A DNA stretch of 38,217 nucleotides, from the NCBI GenBank assembly GCA_002506825.1, contig DAYH01000022.1:17733-55949 (forward strand), read 5' to 3'. Made by a program: the position numbers and the translations under genes. Below the pieces are notes generated by a model, which made no database searches, was not told where the DNA came from, and saw nothing but the letters and a program-made list of their open reading frames with translations. This document shows positions 24,117-34,100 of the stretch, piece by piece. The stretch comes from Euryarchaeota archaeon UBA103. GTDB taxonomy: Archaea > Thermoplasmatota > Poseidoniia > Poseidoniales > Thalassarchaeaceae. The first letter of the stretch is position 1, and each line of letters starts with the position of its first letter.

Positions 24117-26150
24117 CTAGCTGTCAGTAATTGAGCTTATCTTATCTCTGAGTATCTGACTTACTATCTTGCCATCCGCAGAACCCCCAAGCTTCTGCAT
24201 GACTAGTCCCATTAGAGGCCCTACAGAGGCCATTCCTCGATCGGAAATAAAGTCGGCCTTTTCGATCATAATTTCCTCTACAGCATTCTCTACATCACTA
24301 TTGTCGGCGGGAATGAAACCTCTCGATTTGGCTTCAGAAACCATCCAATCTATCAAATCGCTAGTTTTGCTACCTGTAGATTCTTTGATCAGAGGGAGAA
24401 TACCATCTCTCGTGATCTGGCCGCTCTCCCTAAGATGGATTGCTACTGAAAGAGCATTCACATTTGAGGATCCGAATTCTAGGAGAGCGCTCGCCCATGC
24501 CTTTGCTGGAAGGGCTAATTCTCCTTCTATTCCCTCAAATAAAATATCGTCTAGTTCCCCATTGAGAATCGATTCTGCTTGATTTGAAGAGATATCCAAT
24601 GTAGATAGCCTCTGGGATCGCTCTTCTGTCGATAGCGGGAGGCTAGAACAGATTGCTTTCCATCTTTCCATAGAGATATCCTGTAGGGGAATGTCGGTTT
24701 CTGGATACATTCTAGCCCCTCCTGGGAGAGGCCTGAGGGCGGTGGTGGTCCCGTCGTCTGGCTGTCCCCTCCTGATAACGACGTTTCTCACTTCTTGGGG
24801 AATTCTATGATATGCCTTTCTAGATCTATGTACCACAGATTCCAGAGCGAGCTTTGCTTGCCAGTGGGGAGCGACGCAGAATGCGAAAGCATCGCCCTCA
24901 GAGAGCATCAGCGAGGATCTGATGGAAACTACGTCTTCTTCGGATATCCCATATGCCGGTAGTTCATCCGAATGGAAGATGCCTGCGATACCTGCTAATT
25001 TTGCTGCACTAGCGAGCTCTCTTCCTAAGCGTGGTAGCTGGGAGCCTTCGTTGTCAAAGGATTTGGTGCCTAGCTTTCCTGAGAACCCGGGAAGCCTGAC
25101 GGCCAGTGGTGAAGCTCCCTCGGAAAGAGCGTTTTTTACCATCGAGGATTCACAAAATGATAGTGATTCAGAAATATCATGGAACTCCATGGGGACTCTG
25201 GATTTGGCCGCGATCGCTACTCTGTTTTCTATTGTTATCTCGGTATTCCTTCGATCATAAGGCAATGGGGGGAGGTTTGCTTCGTCCCTCAGTTGATTTG
25301 CCAGCCTGTACATGTGTAGTTGCCTGGCCATCTCGATACGTATTATTCTGGGAATCCACTCTAAATCCTGACATCCCTTGATTTCAACCCTGTCGCCACA
25401 GGCTATGCTGACATTCAGATCTTGTCTTATGGACCCCAGTCCCCTCCTTACTCTTCTTGTATCTCTGAGTAGAGAGCCCAGTGCGAGAGCCGATTCCTTT
25501 GCATGTTCGGGAGTCACTATGTCCGGATCGGTCGCTATTTCCACAAGTGGGAGTCCAAGTCTATCCAGTGTATATGTGACTAACTCCCCCTCTGGAGTAG
25601 ATTTGGTTTCGAGCTTTCTTGCCGAGTCCTCTTCTAAGCATATCACTGAAACCCCAACTTCACCTGTTTTGGTAATCAATTGGCCGTTGGTGGAAACTAG
25701 TGTAGTCCTCTGGAATCCGCTGGTGTTAGAGCCATCGACTACTGTTTTCCTCATTGGCTGGAGGGCAGGCACTGGTTTCGCGTGCAGCAACGCTGACATT
25801 GTTAGGACTATATCTACCGCTTCACTATCATGAGGCAGGGGCGGTGCCTCATCTAACTCGATTAGTCCTGCGTTTGGTGGCTGAACGTAGGCAAAGGTTC
25901 TGTTTCTACGTTGCTCGAACCTAGCGGCGACGTCTATCTTGCCACCCTCTCCTTGGGATGCTCTGAGTCTTCTCTCTGAATATCCCCAGTCTTCCGGGAT
26001 GTCCTCGATACCGAACTCATACAGCTCGCTGGGCATTCTAGAGTGTAGTTTGCCCGTAGCGAGTTGCTGATGTATCTCAAGACCACACATGAAACCCAAA
26101 GAGTCAGGGTCCAACGAGGATGGTTTAGAGACGTCTCCCATCGGTTCCAT
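24117..26150 (-). CDS. gatE: Glu-tRNA(Gln) amidotransferase subunit E
   Basis: GatE is the archaea-specific subunit that, with the amidase GatD, converts Glu-tRNA(Gln) to Gln-tRNA(Gln). The kinase-like cradle domain is recognised by GLEIHQQLATGKLHSRMPSE, then DEAPPLPH, KTVVDGSNTSGFQRTTLV and EEDSARKLET. These are followed by DRLGLPLVEIATDPDIVTPE and GSIRQDLNVSI. A GAD-type insertion lies mid-protein, which separates GatE from GatB. The C-terminal YqeY-like domain has SDRGMASVGPLMGLVMQKLGG. The length of 677 aa is slightly above the usual 620-640. It begins 30 bases after the mcm stop on the same strand. GatD is not in this window. Confidence 0.95.
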   Translation of the reverse strand: MEPMGDVSKPSSLDPDSLGFMCGLEIHQQLATGKLHSRMPSELYEFGIEDIPEDWGYSERRLRASQGEGGKIDVAARFEQRRNRTFAYVQPPNAGLIELDEAPPLPHDSEAVDIVLTMSALLHAKPVPALQPMRKTVVDGSNTSGFQRTTLVSTNGQLITKTGEVGVSVICLEEDSARKLETKSTPEGELVTYTLDRLGLPLVEIATDPDIVTPEHAKESALALGSLLRDTRRVRRGLGSIRQDLNVSIACGDRVEIKGCQDLEWIPRIIRIEMARQLHMYRLANQLRDEANLPPLPYDRRNTEITIENRVAIAAKSRVPMEFHDISESLSFCESSMVKNALSEGASPLAVRLPGFSGKLGTKSFDNEGSQLPRLGRELASAAKLAGIAGIFHSDELPAYGISEEDVVSIRSSLMLSEGDAFAFCVAPHWQAKLALESVVHRSRKAYHRIPQEVRNVVIRRGQPDDGTTTALRPLPGGARMYPETDIPLQDISMERWKAICSSLPLSTEERSQRLSTLDISSNQAESILNGELDDILFEGIEGELALPAKAWASALLEFGSSNVNALSVAIHLRESGQITRDGILPLIKESTGSKTSDLIDWMVSEAKSRGFIPADNSDVENAVEEIMIEKADFISDRGMASVGPLMGLVMQKLGGSADGKIVSQILRDKISSITDS

Positions 26151-26180
26151 GGCACAACGAGTGGGCTTCCGCTCATAGGC

Positions 26181-28358
26181 TCAGCGGACGAAAGAGTAGG
26201 TTCCCCCGCGTGGGGAGAAAATTTCTCCACTGATACTCATAGAAGAAATAACACCGTCAACCTGCCCCTCGTTGATTCCTAAATCAGTAGCTCTGTTGTA
26301 AATCTCATCGATATCTGCAGTTCCTCCCCTCTCCATGCAAATCCCTCTGATAATCTTCCTTACATTCCTATCGATATTTCTCTTTGACGCTGAAACACCA
26401 GAGTGAATTTCAGACTCATCCTCGATATTGGAGTCCTCCCTCCAGTGCTTGTAGACGGCCAAGGCCATCTTGGCATCGTTTTCATCGGCCGTGTGTTTCA
26501 GATGCATCCTAGCATGCGCTTCGGTAAGTCTGATCAGAGCTTCAATGGCTCTGGCGGTTATTGGGATCGGCCTGTCCTTCTCCCCTTCTCCCTCGTATTC
26601 CCCTGGAGATCTGTCTTGTGCTGCGGTCTCATTCCTGACCTGAACATAGTATTCAGAAATCATCAATTTGGCCTTTTCATCTAGTTGCGGGAAGAAGTTT
26701 CTCTTAGCATAGGCTACATATTTCCTGAGAAAATCCATCGTTAGATGCTTGTTTCCGTCGACTCCAAATCCAAACACTTCGCCCTCCTCTGACTCGGAAG
26801 GCTCGTAATTCATATCTTGCAGGCTCATTTCACTTGGTGAAGAGCTTCTTATATTGAGAATATGCGTTGCTATTTTCTGATCTGTGGTTTTCTCGGTATC
26901 ATCTCTGATCAGCCAAAGTAAGTCAAATCTAGATGCCAGTGGATAAGGGAGGTCGGTCTCTTTGAATGAGGTCATAATTGACGTTCTTTCATTTCTGTTT
27001 GAGAACCTCCCGTCTTTCGGGTTCGCTGCGGCGAGCACCGCGCATCTAGAAGGAAGAGTTGCCGTAATTCCGCCCTTCGCGACGAAAATCTTCTGTTGTT
27101 CCATTGCTGGGTGCATGGCACTCCTATCGTCTGGAGAGATCTTATCGAACTCATCGATCGCGGCTAATCCTCTGTCTGAAAGGGGGAGAACCCCTGCCTC
27201 CAGAGCAAACCTACCATCGCCAAAGGAGTCTCTGATTGCGGCCGCTGTTAGGCCAGCTCCGGAGGTTCCACCTCCAGAAGCGAACTTCCCCCTTGGAGAG
27301 ATATTGGACATATATCCGAGAAGCTGGGACTTGGCTACACCTGGATCTCCCATCAGGAGAATATGGATATCGCCTCTGAGATAAGTATCATCGGCGGTTT
27401 TCCTTCTGACCCCTCCGAACAGCTGGAGTGCTAGTGATCTCTTGATTAGCTTGAGCTTGTCATTAGCGAAAATTGACGGAGCGATAGATTTCTGCATTAG
27501 TGTCAGTAGTCCCTCTGTGGCCGCAATATCTTCGATTTGCTCTCTTTCCTCATCATTTATCTTAATCTCAGTGAAAGGGACGCTCTCGTGTCTAGAGCTG
27601 ATCATCTGGTATACAATATCGAACATCGGGGTCTTCTTGTTCCTCTTTATTTCGGACCTGACAACAGGAATCACATTAGCGGTGATTCTTTGCCCTGGTA
27701 GGTGCTTGTTGACTAAATCACCCTCCAGGAGAACATTTGCCCTAGATGGTTGCGCTCCGCTAGGTACGTTCTCTGGTAGCTCTTGAATCTCAAGCCACTG
27801 GTTGTTTATCATCCTAGAGCTATTCAATACTAGCATAAATCTGGTTGAGTCGGCCCCTCTGATAGAGCGGCCGCATCCAGTATTTTCAGGGCATCTCAAT
27901 GGCTCTAAAAGTTCACTTTCATTGGTCTGGTCTATATGTTGGGTATTGCCACATGACTCACATTCAAAGACGGCGACATGTATCCTAGGCTTCAATTGAG
28001 ACATTTTTGTAACTATCACATCCAAGCTCCTCAGCTTATCTATGTCTCTGGAGCCTATGTCTCTAAGCGGACTTAGAGTATCTCTTGGGAGGTCAGACAG
28101 TATGATCCTGGCATCCAGGTCTTCCCCCCTATCCCTGCAGATCTCACTCAGTACCTTGTGTCCACTCGATATTATACTACGGGGATTGCTCAGGATATCC
28201 TCTGCGAACTCTGGATCGAACCCAGTAAGCTCATGGAATGAGACTGGTACTATGTCGCTAACGGTCTGTTTGGAAAGGAGCAGTGTAATCTCGTGCTCCT
28301 TGGCCTCGGACAGAAAGGTCTTCCATCTTGCGGCTGAATCATGAGTAGCCATCGTCAT
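26181..28358 (-). CDS. mcm: Replicative minichromosome maintenance helicase MCM
   Basis: MCM is the hexameric 3'-5' replicative helicase. The N-terminal domain ends in a zinc site (CESCG near residue 132, later LRCPENTGC). The AAA+ core has Walker A GDPGVAKSQLL (about 336), the MCM signature SGGGTSGAGLTAA, Walker B IDEFDK (about 404), sensor 1 in AAANPKDGRF and the Arg finger in ASRFDLLW (about 476). The C-terminal winged helix covers the last 80 residues. The length of 725 aa and uninterrupted motifs exclude an intein. ATGs at 28358 and 28352 are both plausible starts. gatE follows after 30 bases. Confidence 0.97.
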   Translation of the reverse strand: MTMATHDSAARWKTFLSEAKEHEITLLLSKQTVSDIVPVSFHELTGFDPEFAEDILSNPRSIISSGHKVLSEICRDRGEDLDARIILSDLPRDTLSPLRDIGSRDIDKLRSLDVIVTKMSQLKPRIHVAVFECESCGNTQHIDQTNESELLEPLRCPENTGCGRSIRGADSTRFMLVLNSSRMINNQWLEIQELPENVPSGAQPSRANVLLEGDLVNKHLPGQRITANVIPVVRSEIKRNKKTPMFDIVYQMISSRHESVPFTEIKINDEEREQIEDIAATEGLLTLMQKSIAPSIFANDKLKLIKRSLALQLFGGVRRKTADDTYLRGDIHILLMGDPGVAKSQLLGYMSNISPRGKFASGGGTSGAGLTAAAIRDSFGDGRFALEAGVLPLSDRGLAAIDEFDKISPDDRSAMHPAMEQQKIFVAKGGITATLPSRCAVLAAANPKDGRFSNRNERTSIMTSFKETDLPYPLASRFDLLWLIRDDTEKTTDQKIATHILNIRSSSPSEMSLQDMNYEPSESEEGEVFGFGVDGNKHLTMDFLRKYVAYAKRNFFPQLDEKAKLMISEYYVQVRNETAAQDRSPGEYEGEGEKDRPIPITARAIEALIRLTEAHARMHLKHTADENDAKMALAVYKHWREDSNIEDESEIHSGVSASKRNIDRNVRKIIRGICMERGGTADIDEIYNRATDLGINEGQVDGVISSMSISGEIFSPRGGTYSFVR

Positions 28359-28396
28359 CTTCTAACCGCCGGGCATATGAGACGGGGAGTCACGGT

Positions 28397-28404
28397 CTAT
28401 AACC
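28397..28404 (-). promoter_or_regulatory. TATA-like element of mcm
   Basis: On the minus strand GGTTATAG lies about 40 bases before the mcm ATG at 28358, giving an expected start of transcription near 28375 and a leader of about 17 bases. The same bases read TCTATAAC on the plus strand, so use in the other direction cannot be excluded. Confidence 0.4.
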
Positions 28405-28433
28405 AAAATGGATGATGGTCGGGACCCCCTTTG

Positions 28434-28495
28434 TTCCAGTGGAGAGTCTTTTCTTCCTCAGGATGATTTTGAAGGATATTTCCCTTCCACTGGAA
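28434..28495. repeat. 10-base inverted repeat between mcm and the PPC-domain gene
   Basis: TTCCAGTGGA (28434-28443) and TCCACTGGAA (28486-28495) are perfect reverse complements separated by 42 bases. They lie in the 209-base divergent region, upstream of a TTGTAAAAAC element (28517-28526) that could be the TATA box of the plus-strand gene. They may be paired half-sites for a DNA-binding protein. Confidence 0.4.
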
Positions 28496-28567
28496 GAGTG
28501 GGGGTTTTTTGCCGATTGTAAAAACTTCCTTAGAGAAGTTGAAATCAATGATTGTCATACGAGGTAC

Positions 28568-28996
28568 ATGGAGCACACGCGTTCAGGCAGTGATATCCTA
28601 GTACGACTCGACCCAGGAGAGGAAATTCATGCTTCTCTCAAGGAGCTGACGAATGTCCTTGGATTTGATGCGGCCGCGATAACCAGTGGAATCGGTAGAA
28701 CTCGTGATAACCAATATGGCTACATGAATGGGGAGGGTGTTTACCAAAGAAGGCCTCTCGATCCGCCATCTGAGTTGGTGAGTCTGTCGGGTAACATAGC
28801 CCGTACTGAGAAGGGCGACCCATTCACTCACATCCACTGCTGCTGGTCAGACGATGACAATACTGTTCATGCTGGCCATATGTTTCAAGCAACGGTCCAT
28901 GTCGTAGCAGAAATACACCTCAGAGTCATGGATCATGCGACAATGACACGATGCCCTCTTGCTGAGTTCGAGTTACTAGGTCTAGAGTTTGACTGA
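28568..28996 (+). CDS. PPC/DUF296-domain protein
   Basis: This single-domain protein (142 aa) is of the PPC (plant and prokaryote conserved, DUF296) family. Plant homologues are AT-hook DNA-binding proteins; prokaryotic ones are trimers of unknown function, often with a metal site. It matches with SDILVRLDPGEEIHASLKEL, AAAITSGIGRTRDN, ELVSLSGNIAR and the His-rich strand pair THIHCCW plus NTVHAGHMF and VHVVAEIHLR. I set the start at ATG 28568. GAGGT lies just upstream, the domain starts there, and the length fits the family. The open frame back to 28412 would add 52 residues unlike the family. The hydrolase gene begins 19 bases after its stop. Confidence 0.85.
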   Translation: MEHTRSGSDILVRLDPGEEIHASLKELTNVLGFDAAAITSGIGRTRDNQYGYMNGEGVYQRRPLDPPSELVSLSGNIARTEKGDPFTHIHCCWSDDDNTVHAGHMFQATVHVVAEIHLRVMDHATMTRCPLAEFELLGLEFD

Positions 28997-29015
28997 AAAA
29001 AATGGATCTGATGAG

Positions 29016-29615
29016 ATGCGGGTTCTGTTCGCTCATGGATTTGAGGGGGGGCCTTTAGGGTCCAAACCCACATACATGAGGGATGTGCTTGGGTGGGAGG
29101 TTACATCTCCAGTGATGTCAGAGCTCGGGTGGGATATAGAAAGTCAGACTAGAGTCCTGCTCAATTTTATTGATGAGGGAGATTATGATTTGGTAATCGG
29201 TTCTTCTATGGGTGGCCTAGCGGCCGCCAATGCCTCATCTATGCGTAGAGAAAACGAATTTAGATTGCTTCTTATCGCCCCTGCATTCGGTCTTTCGGAT
29301 AGTTGGGAGGGACTGTCTGAAGATGATCTAGGCCATTGGGAGAAAACTGGTAAGAGGACATACAGGGGGTTCGAGCTAGAGATTGAGTTGGATTGGAATT
29401 TCATGGAAGCAGCGAGGAGGATGTCATGGCCAGAAGTGGCCCATCCTACTACTATTATTCATGGATCGAGGGATGAAGTCGTATCGTTTTCTGTTTCCGA
29501 AACCGCGGCCGGAATGTCTGAAATGGTGGATCTCGTGATAATTGAGGATGGGCATAGAATGAAGAGTTGCCTTCCAATATTGGGAGAGTTAGCATCTGTC
29601 CTAATGTCCCGTTGA
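29016..29615 (+). CDS. Small alpha/beta hydrolase of the YqiA type
   Basis: This 199-residue cytoplasmic serine hydrolase resembles YqiA/UPF0227 esterases. It opens with the oxyanion strand MRVLFAHGFEGGPLGSKPTY, where a Ser-x-Lys pair follows HGF as in the family. The nucleophile elbow is GSSMGG, the acid is likely Asp in HGSRDEVV, and the catalytic His is in EDGHRM. The substrate is unknown. ATG 29016 fits the family start; an upstream TTG (28989) overlaps the previous stop and would add nine residues. It forms an operon with the PPC gene. Its end overlaps the 3' end of livF on the other strand by 15 bases. Confidence 0.85.
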   Translation: MRVLFAHGFEGGPLGSKPTYMRDVLGWEVTSPVMSELGWDIESQTRVLLNFIDEGDYDLVIGSSMGGLAAANASSMRRENEFRLLLIAPAFGLSDSWEGLSEDDLGHWEKTGKRTYRGFELEIELDWNFMEAARRMSWPEVAHPTTIIHGSRDEVVSFSVSETAAGMSEMVDLVIIEDGHRMKSCLPILGELASVLMSR

Positions 29616-30320
29616 TCCGAGGAAGTACTCTCCGATCTCTGGATCTGTGAGAATCTCCTTTGCGTCGCCGGTGTGAACTATCTTCCCATTGGATACGATG
29701 TAACCTCTATCTGACCTAGCTAGTGAGAGTCTTGCATTCTGCTCTACTATTAGGACTGTAATCCCCTGGTCCCTTAGCGAGTCTATTCTTTCGATAATCT
29801 GTTGTTGGTAGAGCGGCGATAGCGCGGCGGTTGGCTCATCCAGGAGGAGGAACTTGGGATCTGAGATAAGGGCTCTGGAGATAGCTAGCATCTGCCTCTC
29901 TCCCCCAGAGAGAGAGGCTGCAAGATCATGTGTCCTATCTTTCAAGTCAGGGAACATTCCGAGTGCTCTTTCGATTCTTTCATCGAGTAATGTCTTTGAA
30001 AGTCCGTTACCTCCCATTTGTAGATTATCCAGAATCGAAAGAGAGGGGAATACGTTATCCACCTGAGGCACGTAGGCAATTCCCATATTAACCAACTTAT
30101 CAGTCCTGAATCCAGATATTTCTAAACCATTGAACTTCACCTGTCCTGTGTAGTACGTAGCCAAGCCGAAAATAGTCTTGATCAGAGTAGATTTTCCACA
30201 CCCGTTTGGACCGATTATGGTTACAAATTCGCCCTCATCGACATACATGTCAATTCCATAAAGAATCTGAACCTTATCATAGCCGCCCTCTAGAGCACTC
30301 ACCTCTAGTATTCTGGTCAT
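29601..30320 (-). CDS. livF: Branched-chain amino acid-type ABC transporter ATPase LivF
   Basis: This is the second of two ATPases energising the importer encoded upstream. Walker A is GPNGCGKSTLI, the Q-loop lies in VPQVDNVFPSLSI, the ABC signature is LSGGERQML, Walker B is KFLLLDEPTAAL and the switch His region is replaced by VEQNARLSL, as is normal for LivF, where the H-loop reads EQN. The length (239 aa) is standard. Its ATG overlaps the livG stop by 4 bases, indicating coupled translation. Substrates may extend beyond branched-chain amino acids given the unusual binding protein. Confidence 0.95.
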   Translation of the reverse strand: MTRILEVSALEGGYDKVQILYGIDMYVDEGEFVTIIGPNGCGKSTLIKTIFGLATYYTGQVKFNGLEISGFRTDKLVNMGIAYVPQVDNVFPSLSILDNLQMGGNGLSKTLLDERIERALGMFPDLKDRTHDLAASLSGGERQMLAISRALISDPKFLLLDEPTAALSPLYQQQIIERIDSLRDQGITVLIVEQNARLSLARSDRGYIVSNGKIVHTGDAKEILTDPEIGEYFLGSTGH

Positions 30321-31153
30321 TCTTCCTCCCCCGTGGACCCTAGGTATGCCTCAATAACCTCTCGATTACCTCTGACCTCGTCTGGAGTACCCTCCATTAG
30401 GACTCCTCCCTCATTCATGACGATGATTCTATCTACTCCTTGTCTGAGAATGAAGTCCATATTATGTTCGATTATGAGTACTGAAACTCCGGTTTCATTC
30501 ACAAGGTTTCTGAGGTTATTGAAAATCTTCAGAGCTAGGGGCCCTGCTACTCCTGCGACTGGTTCGTCGAGCAGTAGGAGCTTTGGATCGCCCATCATGG
30601 ATCTCCCAATATCTACAAGTTTGCTTTGACCTCCTGAAAGCTCACTGGTTAGGTTATGTGCCATGTGAGGAACTTCCAATTGATCGAGAATATCAAAGGC
30701 CTTGATTAGCCGATTCTTCTCACTTTTATTTTCTGGAATTGTTATTATGTTTGTTCCAAACAATCCTATTTCTAATTTCTTGATATTATGCCGAAATAAG
30801 GATTTAATTTTATCAAAAAATGTATTTCCGAATTGGTTTCTTGGTGGGACCAATAGATTCTCTATTACTGTCATTCTTCTCCAAAGCCTTGTATGCTGGA
30901 ATGTTCTAGTAAGGCCCATTTTTTGTATCTTATCTGGTGTCTTATCGGTGATATCTTGTCCAAATATCTCAATTTCTCCTGAGGTCTTTTCAAGCAGTCC
31001 ACTTATGCAATTGAATGTTGTGGACTTGCCACATCCATTGGGTCCGATCAATCCTACAAATTCTCCAGATTGAATCTCGAAAGATACATTATCTACGGCG
31101 ACTAATCCACCAAACTCTTTCCTCAAATCTTTTACTTTGAGTATTGTAGTCAA
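30317..31153 (-). CDS. livG: Branched-chain amino acid-type ABC transporter ATPase LivG
   Basis: Walker A is GPNGCGKSTTF. The LivG-typical Q-loop is LTRTFQHTRLWRRMTVIENL, the signature is LSGGQSKLVDIGRSMM, Walker B is KLLLLDEPVAGV and the switch is IIEHNMDFIL. An insert of about 40 residues (roughly 107-150, rich in Lys, Phe and Asn) between the Q-loop and the signature is common in LivG. It overlaps the permease gene by 4 bases upstream and livF by 4 bases downstream. The base composition of the insert is more AT-rich than its surroundings. Confidence 0.95.
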   Translation of the reverse strand: MTTILKVKDLRKEFGGLVAVDNVSFEIQSGEFVGLIGPNGCGKSTTFNCISGLLEKTSGEIEIFGQDITDKTPDKIQKMGLTRTFQHTRLWRRMTVIENLLVPPRNQFGNTFFDKIKSLFRHNIKKLEIGLFGTNIITIPENKSEKNRLIKAFDILDQLEVPHMAHNLTSELSGGQSKLVDIGRSMMGDPKLLLLDEPVAGVAGPLALKIFNNLRNLVNETGVSVLIIEHNMDFILRQGVDRIIVMNEGGVLMEGTPDEVRGNREVIEAYLGSTGEEE

Positions 31154-34100
31154 GTGTCTTCACCCCCATTGGGCCGTGTGGGCCTATGTGGTACTTCGGG
31201 AAGTAGTCCTTTTGGATTGTATTTCAATGAGAAGAGCATTAGGGAGCCGATAAGGAGGAGTTTAACATAAGCCATACCAGCTCCAGAAATAGTAATCTCC
31301 CCTGCATAATTCGTTGCTGATTGGAGTGCTCTCTCCCCATTCATCATCCAAGCTGTGAATGCGAATACGATAGTCCCCCAAAAAGCAAATTCTACTAGTT
31401 TTCCTAATCTGAAAACCAATCCAATAGTTAGTAGTGCGAGACAAAATTTTGTTACTTCCCACTGATCTGATACCAGCCAGATAAACACCTTATCTACTTG
31501 ATTAGCAGTATCATACAGTGGCAAGTCTGGAGAGCTTGCAACGACGAGGACATTGAATACTGACTCCATCAAAATAATGATCATTGCTCCGATTACCATT
31601 CCTCTGTTATTCGCCGCCCCACCTATGATAAATGCGGCCCAAACTAGGAATGTTGTAGATGAAGGGGACATGAATGATGGCCCAATCCCGGTGAGCTTCC
31701 ATGCCCATAGTATCCCTGCTAGGCCCGCAATTGCAGCCCCTAGAGCCAGGCTAGCCGCTTTATTCCGTAGAACATCATGTCCGTGATGCTGAGCGACATC
31801 CTCGTCCTCTCTGATTGACTTCAGTATTCGGCCCCATGGCGAGGTAAGGGCCCTGTTCAACAAAAGCCATACAATGATTACTGATATTATACATATCAAT
31901 GCAAGTAGTACGGAATATGGTGCTGGATCGCCCATATTGAGGATATCACTAATCCAAATTGAAGGTGAATCCAATGGTATTTCTGAGCTTCTGCACTCAT
32001 TTGCACTGATGAATGAAGAGTCTGGGCCAACCTCGACCTGGCTTCCGCAGAACCACCAATCTTTGAGAGGTAGTGGATAGCTTCCTAGCCCTATTGCTGA
32101 AGCGGTTGGACCTGTTCTAAGAAGCGGTTCAGCGCTGAGCAGAAGTCTCAGTATTTCGCCAAGAGAAATCGTCACAATAGCGAAGTAGTCTGTTCTAAGT
32201 CTCGCAGTTGGATATGCTAATGACCACCCGAGTGCTGCTGAAAGGGAGATTGCAAATACCGAAGCAGGAATGATTCCCCAACCATAACCGTTCATTTCAG
32301 CTGGGGCGGTCAGAACGCATACTGCCACAGCGGATACGCCCACAAAGAATATTACGCCAAAATTTACCATACCAGTGTAACCAGTATGAAGATTCAAAGA
32401 AAATGCCATTAATACAAATATGGAGATTGACTGAATTACATTTGAGAGTTGGAATGTCTTATCCCAATTGAATGTCTCGGGATCTGAGGTTATCGGGAGC
32501 CACCATAGAATAGAGCACATCAGTATGAAAAGTAGCATGAAAAATAACAGCGAGGCTGTAGCTCCCTCTCTTCCGTAATTATTCAAAAGTGAAAATCTTT
32601 GGCTGTAGCGGGACATAATTGAACCAGGGGAGTCATCAGGAGCATGCAATCTTGACTTCATTGACTTGAGATAGTTATCCATTGAATTTATTATTGGATA
32701 AAGAAGGGCCGCACAGAAACTTCTTAGCTTGATTATGGCTTCTCTGTGGATTGTATTTGCTTTGGACAATTTAACAAATAATGGGGATATGTTGGACCTA
32801 AAGTCGACAAGGGGCAAAGTGCCCATTACGCTCATGCGAGTCTGTTTAACTATTGAGGATATTTTTCCATCCTTGATAATATCAACTCCTTCATATATTG
32901 CATAAATCCATAGAAGAAGGGGGATGGCTGGCCAGATAATGTCTGAAATTTCGGCTAGTAGATTTACAGATTGTAGCTCAAATTCAACTAGTTCCAGCCA
33001 TCTTTCATCGACTTTTGTGGCTGTTTCTGAGAAGTATGGGGAGTCCTCGACTCTTAGTGTACCATCATTCCTACCAGTTAATAATGCAAGATTGGACTCG
33101 ATACCTTCTGTATCAGAACAGAGATCCGAACATGCTCCTGAAGAGAAAGAGTTCCTCCCAATGAAGGCTAGTATCTTATGTAAGAAATATGAGCCTAGAG
33201 CAATTATGGAGTAGTTTTGTGCCTTCGCTCTATTCCCGGTTACGAGATGGTGCAGGCCAATTATTCCAGTTGGAAGGAATGCCAGTAATGATGCTTGATT
33301 TTTTTCGGGGTTTTTTCCCTTTTGCTTAGCCTTCCTCCTTGTCCTATCAATCTTCCAATTCTCCCATGCATCTCCGATTCCTTTTGGTAGGATGATTAGA
33401 ATAGCAATGAGGAAGATATAAGGCATTACACCTCCCATTGCCGAATATCCTGATCTTTCTAACGGATACCCAACACCCACCAGGATGGGAGATGACGCCG
33501 CCCTTACCAGACCTACTATTAGCGAGGCCACAATTGCCCCGGGTACAGATCCAATTGTTCCCAATACGATTACTGCGAATGAAGGAAGAAGTAGGGAGAA
33601 TGCTGTTGTTGGATTGAAAAGTAGGGTGATTGAGAAAATCGCTCCCCCTATTCCAGTGACACCTGCCGATAGGAATGCACTTGTCATTTGTATATTCTCA
33701 ACATTTATGCCACTGCTTGCAGCTAAGTCAGGATTATCTGCAACTGCTCTCATTTTCATTCCAAGGCGGGTTTTATTCAGTAGAATTACCAAGAGTGCGA
33801 CTGACATGAACACTATAACCGGGAGGGCCCCCTTGTAGTATGGGAAATTACTTGTCAGTGATGTTGCACAATCTGTCGCAACATCGTAAATCTCTATCTT
33901 TGGTTTTGTGCCTTCGCTGACGATTCGTGACAACACAGGTTCTCCGGTTAGTTCATCGAAGACGAGCTGCCCAGTTTCTGGATCAACAGATTGTTCACAA
34001 TTGAACTGCCTGTATGTTGAGCCTTCTTGGAGGGATAAGTCACCAATATTGAAACGATATTTTGTTGTCGGAATGTCCCATCTATTGCTTATGTGCTGGA

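Noticed and set aside
26181..28358. Intein or insertion in mcm, a common archaeal intein host
   Set aside because: Walker A, Walker B and Arg finger are uninterrupted and the length is normal.
28412..28567. N-terminal 52-residue extension of the PPC protein
   Set aside because: The extension does not resemble the family, contains the 10-base inverted repeat and a TATA-like element, and the domain begins right after ATG 28568.
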